NCBI GenBank assembly: GCA_012295275.1
Contig: CM022670.1
Location: 8,366,212 to 8,430,211, forward strand
Length of the DNA: 64,000 nt
Direction of reading: 5' to 3'
Source of the DNA: Chrysomallon squamiferum
Lineage: Eukaryota; Mollusca; Gastropoda; Neomphalida; Peltospiridae
Shown here: positions 13,527 to 25,059 of the stretch, in pieces
Layout: each line of letters starts with the position of its first letter
How positions within the stretch are numbered: the first letter of the stretch is position 1
The notes under the pieces: model-generated
What the model was told of the DNA's origin: nothing
Database searches by the model: none
Seen by the model: only the letters and a program-made list of their open reading frames with translations
Program-made: the position numbers and the translations under genes

Positions 13527-14399
13527 TTATAATAATAATAATAAAGAAAAGGAAAATAAAATAAATATCTAAATTTAGATGACATTTTATATTAAGCTTT
13601 TTTTCTTTTTTTTTCTGTAAATTTTGTTTTAATGGATGGAGGGAGCTGGATAATGAATAAATGAATGTATGATGGAAGAATGTAAAACTGATGAATGAGC
13701 GCATAATAGCAAGAATAAATGGATGAATTAATGAATAATTTATTATAGAACCCAAAGCACATGTTTTTGTATTAAAATTTTTGGCATTAATTTCCTCTAA
13801 ATTAAAAATAATAATAAATGTAAACAATATGATACCACATACCACAATCTTCGTTAAGCCAGTTTTGGGGTACTGAATGGAAAGAGTAGCAGATATAAAT
13901 TATTATACATTTTAGATGTACTTCGGATATGTTTATGTATATATACACGTAATATTGTAAATATAATACTGTAGGTATAACACTGTAGGCATAATATTCT
14001 AGATATAATATTACAGGTGTAATGTTCTATGTAGAAATAATACTGTAGATACAATATTATAGGTTAATACTGTAGGTATAATATTTTAAATATAGTAATG
14101 TAAATATAATGTTTAAATATCATGTTGAAGATGTAATACTGTTAGTATAATAATGTGTATATAAATACAGTTAGCATTATTTTGTAGTTGTAATACTGTA
14201 AAAATAACACATCTTCTTTACATATTCGTATGCTGTATTTTGTTCAAATGTAAAGCTCAAACGGTTTGTTTTTTCTTTTTATCTATTTATTACCATACAT
14301 TACAAAAATTACTTACTGTATAAACACATCATTATCCATTTGTAAGTAGTATTTACTAATTTCCTATCTTTTTATTTTTATTTTCAGATACAAGTGTAG
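8993..14399 (+). CDS. Protocadherin, four coding exons (8993-11710, 12080-12205, 12673-12789, 14388-14399)
   Basis: This encodes a calcium-dependent cell-adhesion protein of the protocadherin type, expected at the cell surface with a neuronal role by analogy to the family. The first exon encodes a hydrophobic signal peptide (residues 1 to about 21) and seven cadherin repeats. The D-x-N-D-N type linkers sit near residues 127 (DINDN), 239 (DKNDN), 346 (variant TVNDAP), 455 (degenerate DVNEFAP), 559 (DQNDN) and 665 (DENDN). One membrane helix follows at about 788-812 (MKIVIVLVCITVSLAIAVL). The exon ends at a GTAAGT donor in phase 0. Exon 2 (42 codons, RPDYGKQAPPGG) and exon 3 (39 codons, DPDVWSDTSRETIGSDSGHG) join in phase 0. 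The fourth exon adds I-Q-V and a stop, for about 990 residues. A single-exon ectodomain is typical of cephalopod and vertebrate clustered protocadherins. Exon 4 is the least certain because it is tiny. Confidence 0.88.
12942..13110. repeat. (AAT)n microsatellite in protocadherin intron 3
   Basis: About 170 bases of nearly perfect AAT triplets with a few AAC and AGT variants. It produces poly-Asn and poly-Tyr/Leu/Ile frames on both strands, all of which are shadows. Confidence 0.95.
13945..14215. repeat. Diverged AT-rich minisatellite (TAATACTGTAGGTA-like)
   Basis: A motif close to TAATACTGTAGGTATAATA recurs roughly every 13-18 bases with many substitutions across about 270 bases. The irregular period suggests an old array that is drifting. 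It ends about 170 bases before the last protocadherin exon. Confidence 0.7.
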
Positions 14400-14602
14400 C
14401 AGATTCACAGGGCATGCGCTGTCAGATCTATTACCGGTGCCTTTTTTTTTTTTTTCATAGACATATATCAGAATTCTTCTACATCTTAAAATTAACAGCA
14501 TCAACGTGTTCAGACTGAGAAGGAGAGAGAAAAAAATCATTTTTAAGTTGATAAAACTGCGTTTAATCAAAGCGGTCACATGAACCAGTTTATCAGAAAG
14601 AG

Positions 14603-14785
<183 letters not shown>

Positions 14786-16222
14786 ATTCATTATCAAACA
14801 CAGCAAACGTGGAACATTACTTTTTTTTTTGTATATGACATTTAAAAAAAATTATATGTCGAAAACAATATCATCAGGAATTTTGTTCTTAATATCCAGT
14901 GTGCCTCTTAAGCAATCGGGTATTGTATAATTACAAAATATGTATATTAATCATTTAAAAAAAAAATACAGAAGATATTTAATGTAATACGTATATTTAC
15001 AAATTATATTCGAAGTGCTGTCCATTAACTTTGAAGCATTATTTAACTCGTTCTTCGAACGAATAACATTTCAATGGAAATTTCTCAGTCAAGTCAACTG
15101 GGCTATGAAAGTTTTCATCATGAATCATTGACTCCATGCTATAAGCAAATATTTCCTAACACATTAGTAACACGTTACTTGCCACAATGTCACACTATAG
15201 TAATGCATCTACACTATAATAATATTTACATTCACTTTTTAAAACTAAGGTAGCAGACCCTCATTGGTGATTTTAACTTTCAAGACGAACCTAGTTTATG
15301 ATAATTATGAAGAAAAACAGAAAGCTGATCCAGACGGAAGCTTGCTTAAGAAATTATGCTAAATTTTTATATAACGACATTTTATTAGTAATGGATTTTA
15401 AAATGTACCCCTAGAGTAATCAGGAAACTGTATTTTACATGAAAGAAAAGATGTGGGCAAAACCTGTAATACTTGAAACCAAACTGAGATTGTTATAATA
15501 TTATTGTAAATAGAAATCAAAAAGTGCTATTTAAACACATACGTATTTTTTGTGTTTTTTTTCCTTCACAGTGCATAGTCATTGTGTCTAGTCTTTCTTT
15601 TGGAACGGCACTTTTGTTCCACGCCAAAGATTGTCATACTGTTTGAAACGACAGGGAATTTATTGTTTGTCTTCAATTGTTCATCAACGTGTTGCATTAC
15701 ATTCTGTTTTTATTACTCAGGGAATTTTCATAGTGTTTCGTTAATTATTATCTTTAATTATTATTGGTTAACGAAGGAAAACACAAGTGCAAAATGACCA
15801 CAAACACACTATCTTACAGTCGAGGTCCAATTAAGAAAACCCTTTTTTCTTCCAGAAAATGCATATGTTCAGAAAATACTGATTCCATATACATTTTTGT
15901 TATTAAAGTCTAACTTGTCTGTAAAAAAACGAGAAATTCCAGGTCAGATAACATTTGAACGTGTTCATAATAAATATTGTTATAACTGTATATAAGTTGT
16001 AAAAATGTCATAATAAATATGTTATTTATATACTGCCTCTTTGTTATGTTGTTTGTAGGTTCAAGATTTAGCCACATTTTCATGAAATCTGTTAGATCCA
16101 AAGAGTTATAAATGATATCTAATACGTAAACAATTATAATAGTCAAAATACACATATGTATAAATCTGAGACATAGAGACGACACGGTATAAAAACACAC
16201 CAACGAATCACTTTTCATATAC

Positions 16223-16236
16223 GTGTGTGTGTGTGT

Positions 16237-16268
<32 letters not shown>

Positions 16269-16410
16269 GCATGCATGCATGTATGTATGTATGCATATAT
16301 GTGTGTATGTTTGTACGTATGTACGTATGTATTTTTGTATATATGTATGTATGATATATTTGTGTGTATGTATGTGTGTGTATATTGTCTGTCTGTCTGT
16401 ATGTATGTCT
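16223..16410. repeat. (TG)n and (TGTA/TGCA)n compound microsatellite
   Basis: A TG run at 16223-16263 is followed by TGCA, TGTA, CGTA and TCTG tetranucleotide variants. Confidence 0.92.
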
Positions 16411-16787
16411 GTGTGGGAATGTAAACGTAATTATATATAAAAAAACAAAAACAAAACAACAACAACACCAAAAACAAAACAAAATAAAACCCAGCAAAGC
16501 AGAAAACAGTTTTATCTGACCTTACTGATAAGTATCACATCACTACATGAAATAAACAAACTCAGTTTTTATTAATGTATGCAACAGCTAGGGCTTTTGG
16601 CAGCAAATACTGTTTCTGCAGATTTCGAACTGTTCTGTTTTAAGAACAAAATATTTAATCACTGGAATATGCCGTATAATATACAGCCTAGTGAACTGAT
16701 TGTTCGACCGTGTGACATACACTGTTGGTATATTCAGATAAGTAAAAATCATATTGATTGTTTATAAATAACGTAGATGATCGCTCT

Positions 16788-16887
<100 letters not shown>

Positions 16888-19800
16888 ATTTATTTATTTA
16901 TTTACGAAAGTAATTTTTGCATTACATCAGTATCCACTAAATATATCAAAGGTTTGTTTACAAGCCAGGACAATAATTATGTTTTTCATTAATTTTTAAA
17001 ATACATCATCCAATTCATTTGCAGACTGCAATGCATTATGTAATAATAATTATAGAAAAAAAAAAAACTTGAAAATAAATTCTTTTAACTTTATCTTACT
17101 CTGATTCTAACCATCCTTAGAAAAGCACAGAAGAAAAAGAATTTATTGTTAATACAATTATAAATAAATAAGTTCGAGTTCTGCGTTTGAGAAACGTAAT
17201 TTAAATGGAAAAATTTTGTATACAGAAATATAATAGTTTTTGAATTGGATTTTTTGTGTTATCAACAGCAAAACGAAAAGTGTTAATTCTTTCGTTCTTT
17301 TATTCAGTCATTCATTCTTTCACCCGCATACGCATTCATTCATTTGTTAACTCATTCACTCATTCCTTCTCTCAGTCATTCACTCACACGCATCGACTCA
17401 TTCATTCATTCATTCATTCAGTCAGTCAGTCAGTCACTTTTTCATTTAATGTAAAAAAAGATGATTTATCTAAAATCAGTAGATTAGTGATAAAACGTAG
17501 AAAAACAACACCGTAGGCGTCTAATTTCGATTTATGATCAATTCTGAGAGGTTGTCGGGGCTATCACATGACACAGATGACCACGTTTCACTTAAACAAA
17601 TATAGATAACATCTGTAGTGAGGGACGACGTCACCATCATGTAAGTGTGTGTATGTGTGTGTGTGTGTGTAAAAAAACCACTTCTATAATAATATTTTCT
17701 GAATAACATTATAATTATTATTATTGTTGTTGTTGTTTTTATTTAATTTTGTAAAAAAAAAAGAAAAATAAATTTAAATAGTAAGAAATCGAATCGGTCA
17801 CTATGAAAAGAAATGAAGATGAACCTGTTTTTTTGTGTGTTTTTTTATTGCACTGACATGGTAATATGAACACGCCTCCTGCTCAGCCCTCGCTGTTCAA
17901 ACCCGGCAGTGTTTTCAAATAGAGGGGACCTCAAAGTGTCTCCCTGGCTCAGACCTTCTCTCTCTCAAATTTAAAAACTCCACGGGACTCGACTCGTTGA
18001 AGATTACAGAAGTTGCCCTGCTTGTTGGTGGGCGATGATTATCAGAGTTTCCCGCTGAACTGTCCATTGTCCAGCTTTTCCGACAGTACGCACACAAACG
18101 ACCCCTAGAGCTTGGCGATTGTTATGTTATTTTACAGCATGCGTTCAACGTTAATAAACACATCGTCGCTTTGTGGAGATAAACTCAGAAAAACACGGCA
18201 ACTGGAGAACTGGTTGTTTGAGAAGAAGAATGATAAAGAATAAAAAAATAAAAAATAAATCTTTCTGAATGACATTACTTGTTGGTGGTGTAGAAGCTGA
18301 TTACAGCAAACACTTCAGGCTTGAGCTAATTTTAAAGAAATATGATTTCGTCGCCCGTTGAGCTAAAGAGTAAAACTTTATATCTGTCAGTCTAAATCCA
18401 CCATTCTCTGTCTTTCTGTTGGTCACTTTTAAAGCGTTGTATAATTTTTGTTCCTTCAAAAATGAATATACAATTAGACCCACTCGTTAAGCAGACTGAC
18501 AGAAAGAAAAAGAGTAAAGACTGCAACTACTTGAAAAGCTTGCAAATGTATCAGAAAGGTAGAAGAGATGCAGACAAAGGGACATGGATAATTGAAGACT
18601 TGGAAACTGATAGATAGGATGAGCAAGACAACGGGAAAATTAAGTTGGATCTATTTTCTTTCCTTCATTTTTTTCAACAGCTAATCTGTCCGTACATCTA
18701 TCTGTATATATGTATGTTTTCGCTAAATAATTAACATTCAGTTAAAACCAGTGATTATCAAGAATAAAATACATTATTTGCTTTACAATCATCACATTAT
18801 AAGAGAAGAAACTCGCTGCATGTGGCGTTTTTCTATATATTTTCTATATAAATGTTCATATCAATAGGTGTATCAATAGTGTTGATGTACTTTCCTATCC
18901 TATGTGCATATAAAATATCTCGTGGTTTTAAACAGTTCAAATTGAACCATGGATTCTCGACAGTGGGTGTCCACACGCAGATTTCAAGCTTTCAAAACAC
19001 GAACAATTAATATCAGATTGCGTTATTCATTCACTGAACACATTTTCTTTTTCTTTAAGCAATATAATTTCTGAAAACCAATTAAATTACTCTAGAACGT
19101 CATCGACAATCCTCTGTGTTAACACAGCCTACAGCGAATAATGACAATTTACCAACGAAATAAAGACCATCTTGTGTTTGTTTGACGACGCAGTATTTAA
19201 AAAACACAAACAGACTTGGATGAAATTTTATCCTTGGAATCTGATAAAATATGGCTTACGGCAGTTTTGTCATTTGCGGCAGAGAGCACATTAAATTCGT
19301 TTAAACAACTTTATTGGATTACGAAAGCGACATGTGGTTAGAAGCAGTAAGGCCTTCAAAGATTTCTCAAGACCCTTAACAATTTGGTCGATGAAAAGTA
19401 TGCAGGTGGCCTGTGTTAGAAGCAGGCATCATAAAACCGAGTGAAAACAGAGGCCCTCAAGAAAAAGCTCGAAAAAAATAAAAAATAAAAAAATAAAAAT
19501 AAAGATGATTCGTGTTCTCTGGATTTCATAATAGTAAATTGCTGGAGAGAGTAACGATACATTTGAAGTGGAATAATAACCCTATCTCTCTGTCTCTCTA
19601 TCTGTTTTTCATAGCTTGTGTCGCTTTCCTACCCACTCTCTCTGACTGTCTCTCTCTCTCTCTCTCTCTCTCTTTGACTCTCTTTTTATATTTTAATATT
19701 ATATATTATGTTCTGTAAGTTAAATAATTTAAAAGATAATATTTATAGTGATATATGATATAACATACAAGTTTCTTTACTTGTTAATTTGCAAAATAAC

Positions 19801-20409
19801 GTTTACAAAAGAATATATGTTAAGGTATATCTCTCTATGTAGCGTGTGCTTATAAGTGTACGCTGTTTAACTAATAATATTCATTTGGATAACTGTGGCG
19901 AGCAGATAACGTAGTGGTAAGGACGACAGGATTGTCTCCCCTCACAATGCATCAGTAACTGCTTCATTACAGTTTAGTTTATTAGGTTTCATTTGAATAA
20001 TTTTGATTCTTGGATGTCAGTCACAGATTACTGCAGAATGTTGAGAGGAGATGAAATGCACATGCCTGCAAATCTTCTCTCGATTACCAGGAAGGGATGT
20101 CACACACAGTGTCTTCCCATCTGCTAGAATTCCCAGTTCGTAGAAAAAAATCGTCTACCGCAAAACCTGATTACCTCTGTATATAATGAACTTGGCCTGT
20201 ACATAGTTCATTATAATGACTGAGGTAAAGACATGCATGTCAGTAAGACCACGGAACCACATTTAGCCTTTCGACGAAATGGGAATTCTACCCGATGGGA
20301 GTAAACCTCACACACACACTCACACAAGATATAAAATAACAGTATTGTTAATATCGGTTTTCAGATATATAATAGGACACGGTTGTACACTATGTGAATA
20401 CAGCTGGCG

Positions 20410-20441
<32 letters not shown>

Positions 20442-20666
20442 GCTATATTAACAATAATATTAAAAATTCAATTGAATAAAAATAAAAAGCGCGGATATGA
20501 TTAAAGTAACAAATTAGGTTACGCAATTTCAAGTCAGTAGTATAACAATAAAAGAAGTGGATGTAATTAAGTACAATTTGTAACGCAATCTGAATCCGGT
20601 GACATGAGTCACGACACTACTTCTCGAAAAAGGACCCGGATGTCTCTAAACGTATGTGTGTGTGTT

Positions 20667-20704
<38 letters not shown>

Positions 20705-20752
20705 CTAGTAGATACTGGACGACATTAGGGATTTTTGCATATTACAGCTCTC

Positions 20753-20812
20753 ATGGATGTAAGGCTGATATTTATACTGGTTATATCACACTTAGGTTTT
20801 TCTCAAGAAACA
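20753..20812 (+). CDS. Signal-peptide exon (only copy in the window)
   Basis: This exon encodes 20 residues beginning MDVRLIFILVITHLGFS, a hydrophobic secretion signal, and ends in phase 0 at ACA followed by GTAAGT. Joined to the 16-nt adapter it reads ...SQETVNNN and continues into VTNC of the cysteine domain. No second copy was seen upstream of the other three adapter exons, so all four gene copies may depend on it, or the others may be unable to enter the secretory pathway. The ATG is the first in frame and follows a (TG)n/(TA)n stretch. Confidence 0.72.
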
Positions 20813-23800
20813 GTAAGTACTAGTTTATATTGAACGTTATAATCAATAATATGTGTGTAAGTGAAACACTATTTAGAAAGTTTTATTTCTACAAAAATTC
20901 AACTTCAACGTGGGAGCGATTGTAAATTATTGGGAAATTTTTTTATCTCTCTCTTTGCATTTGCCCGAGTCAACATTTATTCCAAATGGTTTTGGGGTTT
21001 GTAACGTGCGAATCCGAAACGCTTCTCGTTCAAGTCTAAAGACTCGAGAATGGCGTTTGTTCTATTGGGATTATTTCAAAATTTCCAATATATGACCAGG
21101 TAGATTAAAATGTTTGGCGACAGGAATGTCAACTTCATGCCTAATATCGTATTTGCGGACAAGCAGTTCTAACTCGTAACATACTTTGTGTTTGGACGAC
21201 ATACAGTTTTTTGCACAAGCTGCATATTGTCAAATACAAAACGTTTTTGGAATCGCAGTCTAGGTTAGTTCGGATCTGATGTTCACTTTTTGTTTTCCGC
21301 TACTGAACATAGACAGAGATTTTATTATGTTGTGAAGCCTGCATCTGGTCTTTTTGGAGATCGATGTAGATCCGCTACCCAAGTCAGGTGGAATATTATG
21401 TTGGATTTTATATGGTTTGAATGTGTCTGTTGGATGCAAGTGTTTTTCTAATTCTTTGACGATTTCAGATTTAACTTTCCTTAGAACTCGTTTGGAGTAA
21501 CCTCTCGATTTCAGAGCGCAAAATAGAACTGAACAGGCATTGCTAAAATTTTCTTTGTTACTCGAATTTCTGTGGAACCTAATGACTTGATATTTTACGA
21601 TATCTTTAAATGTATGATGGAGATGAACGATTTAAATTGCAGCAGCTGGTTAGTGTCCGTCATTTTTCAAACTGTATACTTTGTAAATGGTTACATCCAA
21701 AAAGTCTACCGTTCGATTTGATATTGTGGCTTAAAGTTTTATATTATCATTTAATAATTTAAAATATATCGATAATTCGTCTTCAGAATGCTGCCAAATA
21801 AAAAGAATGTTATCTAGATATCTGAGATATAAAAATGGTTTCATGGTTGCTGTGTTTAGTGCCGCTTCTTCCTATTCTGCGATATAAATGGAGGACACCA
21901 ATAAATGGGCTGAAACGCTTGCCCATGGCGCACCACAAACCTGCTGATACATTTCCCCGTTATATTCAAAGTCATTGCCCTTTAAGCTTAATTCAAGTAA
22001 TTCACTAATGCTTTCTGTTGGTCTATCTGTGTCTGGATATTTTTCGAACGCTCTCTCAACTGATTCTATGCCCGCATCTATGTTTATGTTAGTGTACATG
22101 GAATCAGTATCCATGGTGACTAAAAAGGAGTTTGGTGCTATTTTTGTTTTAGATATTTTAGATAAAGGATCATCTTTATTTTTAACAAAACTAGCATGTC
22201 TATTTGCAATTGGTTTTAAATAAGAGTCAGTGTATTCGGAAAAGTTATAAGATTCCGATCCACAATCGGAGATGATTGGTCGACTTGGTAGTGTGTTAAT
22301 ATCTGTCCATGTTTCAGCTGGCTTGTGTATCTTTGGGAGTAAATAAAATTTCTAGACTGAGAATCAAATCGTGATGCAAGATAGTTCGTCTGTTTTTTTT
22401 TATTTATATGATCCTTTTCCTATGGACGAACAATAATTGTGGTGAATTTATTTTTTGTTGGTTGGCCAAATGGCTATTCTCTTGATAAAATAAGAGTTGC
22501 TGATCCTTTTTCTGCGTGTACTTTTCTGTAAGTTTTAAAGATCTCGGGATCAATTTTTGAATTATCGGGTGTCCAACCGGAATTTTCTATTAATGGTATT
22601 TTTTCTCCACTTGAGTTTCTAAAATAACCGGCTAGTTTCATCTTATATTCTTTGGAGTGAGGGCGAATGGGTACCATACGTTCGAGTCTCGTCAGCGGCA
22701 TCTGAGTGGATTGTGAGGTCGTGATTAGACATTGTCCTCCTGTGCCAATGCGTTCCCGAATATTATCTATGTGCAGAGTCTATTTCAGACGTACATACGT
22801 CAGAGAATATTCAAACTCCTGAACTACATGCTTGCCAGTGCCAGATTTCCCCCCCCCCCAAAAAATATATATATGCGCACAAAAATGATAAAAGACAAAG
22901 AACAGGGAAGCGATGATTATGCTCGGTTATTGCGCAACCTAGTTTTTCTTCGGGGTTCATGGTTAAATCACTTCATAGAACATGTTACAGATGATATGTA
23001 TAGTCCAACGCTTATGTTTTAACTAATCCTGATGAAAAGTACTAGAAAATGTGTACAATAAAGTGATATAAATATTATCTCATTATACAGATTTACTGTA
23101 ACATATATATATATATATATATATATATAGCAATAAATTCGCATCTAAATAAATATATTTTATTACTTACAGGTGAATAACAACAATGGTAAGTTTCTAC
23201 TTAATTACTTAACTTCAATTGGAAAAATAATACATGGCTATTCAATAGATTTGACCTTATCGTAATTATTATCTCAGTGTCTTATGCATACATAGACACA
23301 GACAAACAAAGATAATACAAATATAGACAGATATTTTATAGTGAGACAGAAAATTACACAGAGAACGAAAGTAAGAGACGGAGTAAAAAAACTACACATA
23401 AAAAGAAATATTGAAAGAAGGAAAGGAAAACAGAGAAAAGAATATGAGAAAAAATATTTGTGACAGCGATTTCTTAATTCATGTTCAATTATCTATTAAT
23501 AAATATAAAATATTTCACTTTACAACAAAACATACGTTTTGTAAACAAATAGAAGTTTTTCACATGTTACTGAAGAAATGATTGAATCAATAATTTATTT
23601 TATTTCAGTGACAAACTGTCTGAATTCAAAAGACTGCTGGGTGCAGCACAATTTTCAGTTTGAAGATAACTGGAACGACTGTCATGGAAAACAATACGTG
23701 AGAAAAACCACTTACGAAGTTGGGAAATATGTTGGAGTAGTTCTGTGTTCATCTACAAGGTAATCATTAAAGTATTTATGTCTGTCTGTCTGTCTCTCTA

Positions 23801-25028
23801 AATTCTCCATGTTCTCTTGCTGTGACATACATACACATACACACACGTACACGCATACATGTGCAGATCCAATATTCTGACCACTACAGTTGTATTTTGC
23901 AGATATAAGCTGTTTTTGTCTGACTCGCTCAGTGACCGTTTTCTCAACATCGGAGACGGCAGTGGACATGGTCAGGATCATTGTGAGTTTATAGGAAGCA
24001 AAAATGATTCAACTTCTATAGACAGCAATTTCTGGAATTCGACAGGAACTACAGGTGTGATTTTCTTTTAAAAAAAAAAACATTTTAAGAGGCACATTTC
24101 CTTTAGAAACCTTCCTTAAATTGTTACAAAATGACGGAAAACAGTAAAACAGAATTGTTTTAAAGGGTGTCTGCAATTTATATTTTAGTGTTTAAACCGA
24201 CATTTATTGATAACAATATATAATAAATGTAATTCTGATTCAGTTATTTATATCATTTTAGGATACATACGATCAAAGCGTGGTGAAACGCCTGTCAAGG
24301 GCAGAATTGGTGAAGGCACGGGATCCTCGTGGACTGGAAAGTATTATGGAAAATGGATAGAATGTGGAGTCAGGATTCCAGGAAACAGCAGAGTGGTTTT
24401 ATCGTCTGGTACAAAAGGTAATTCGTCTTGTCTTAAAGAAAGTTATATTTCTAGAAAGGATGTTTCTAATAGTTATTCTCTATAAGTATGTCTGTGATGA
24501 AGTAATTATGTAACTAGTAAATTGAATCTGATCGAATATTTTGAGTTGATTATTTCAGATTTTAGATTTTTCAAATTACCAACATATCAAATAAATTACC
24601 TGAGTTATTATTTGTTGTAAATATTCGCTTTAACATTTTAGGATCGGAAACCACAAGTGAAAATGTGTCATGGGACAAGGTTAAATATGAAAAAAAAGTG
24701 TTTTTAAAAGATGAAATATTCACAGTGCCCAGCGGAGTGACGAAAATTGATGTCATTTGTGTTGGTACGTTCGTGTTAAAATTGCACATTTTAGTACTAT
24801 AATTTTTGTTTTAAAGATTTTATCTATTTGATTTACGATTAACAAAAATAACAGTAAGAGCTACAACAACAACAACAACAACAACAACAACACTAATAAT
24901 AATATCAACGAGCAAGGTGATGCAATGAATAAAAAAGAAAGAAAGAAAATAAATAAATAAATAGGTAAATAAAGAAACAAAGAATTAAACAAAAAATCCC
25001 CCAAACAAACAAATTAAATCTGTTCAAA

Positions 25029-25059
<31 letters not shown>

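Larger units (their letters stand above)
11711..14387 (+). other. Protocadherin introns 1-3 with simple repeats
   Basis: Three phase-0 introns carry a poly(T) run at about 12592-12618, a long (AAT)n tract at 12942-13110, a poly(A) run at 13501-13526 and a diverged minisatellite at 13945-14215. The GT and AG borders are canonical at all three introns. I see no other coding sequence inside. Confidence 0.7.

Noticed and set aside
17915-18097. 60-codon minus-strand frame in a less AT-rich patch
   Set aside because: No recognisable domain, no convincing splice partners and no paralog in the window; could be chance.
19890-19960. Possible tRNA-derived SINE head (AGATAACGTAGTGGTAAGG)
   Set aside because: The A-box-like piece is weak and I could not find a matching B box or a second copy in the window.
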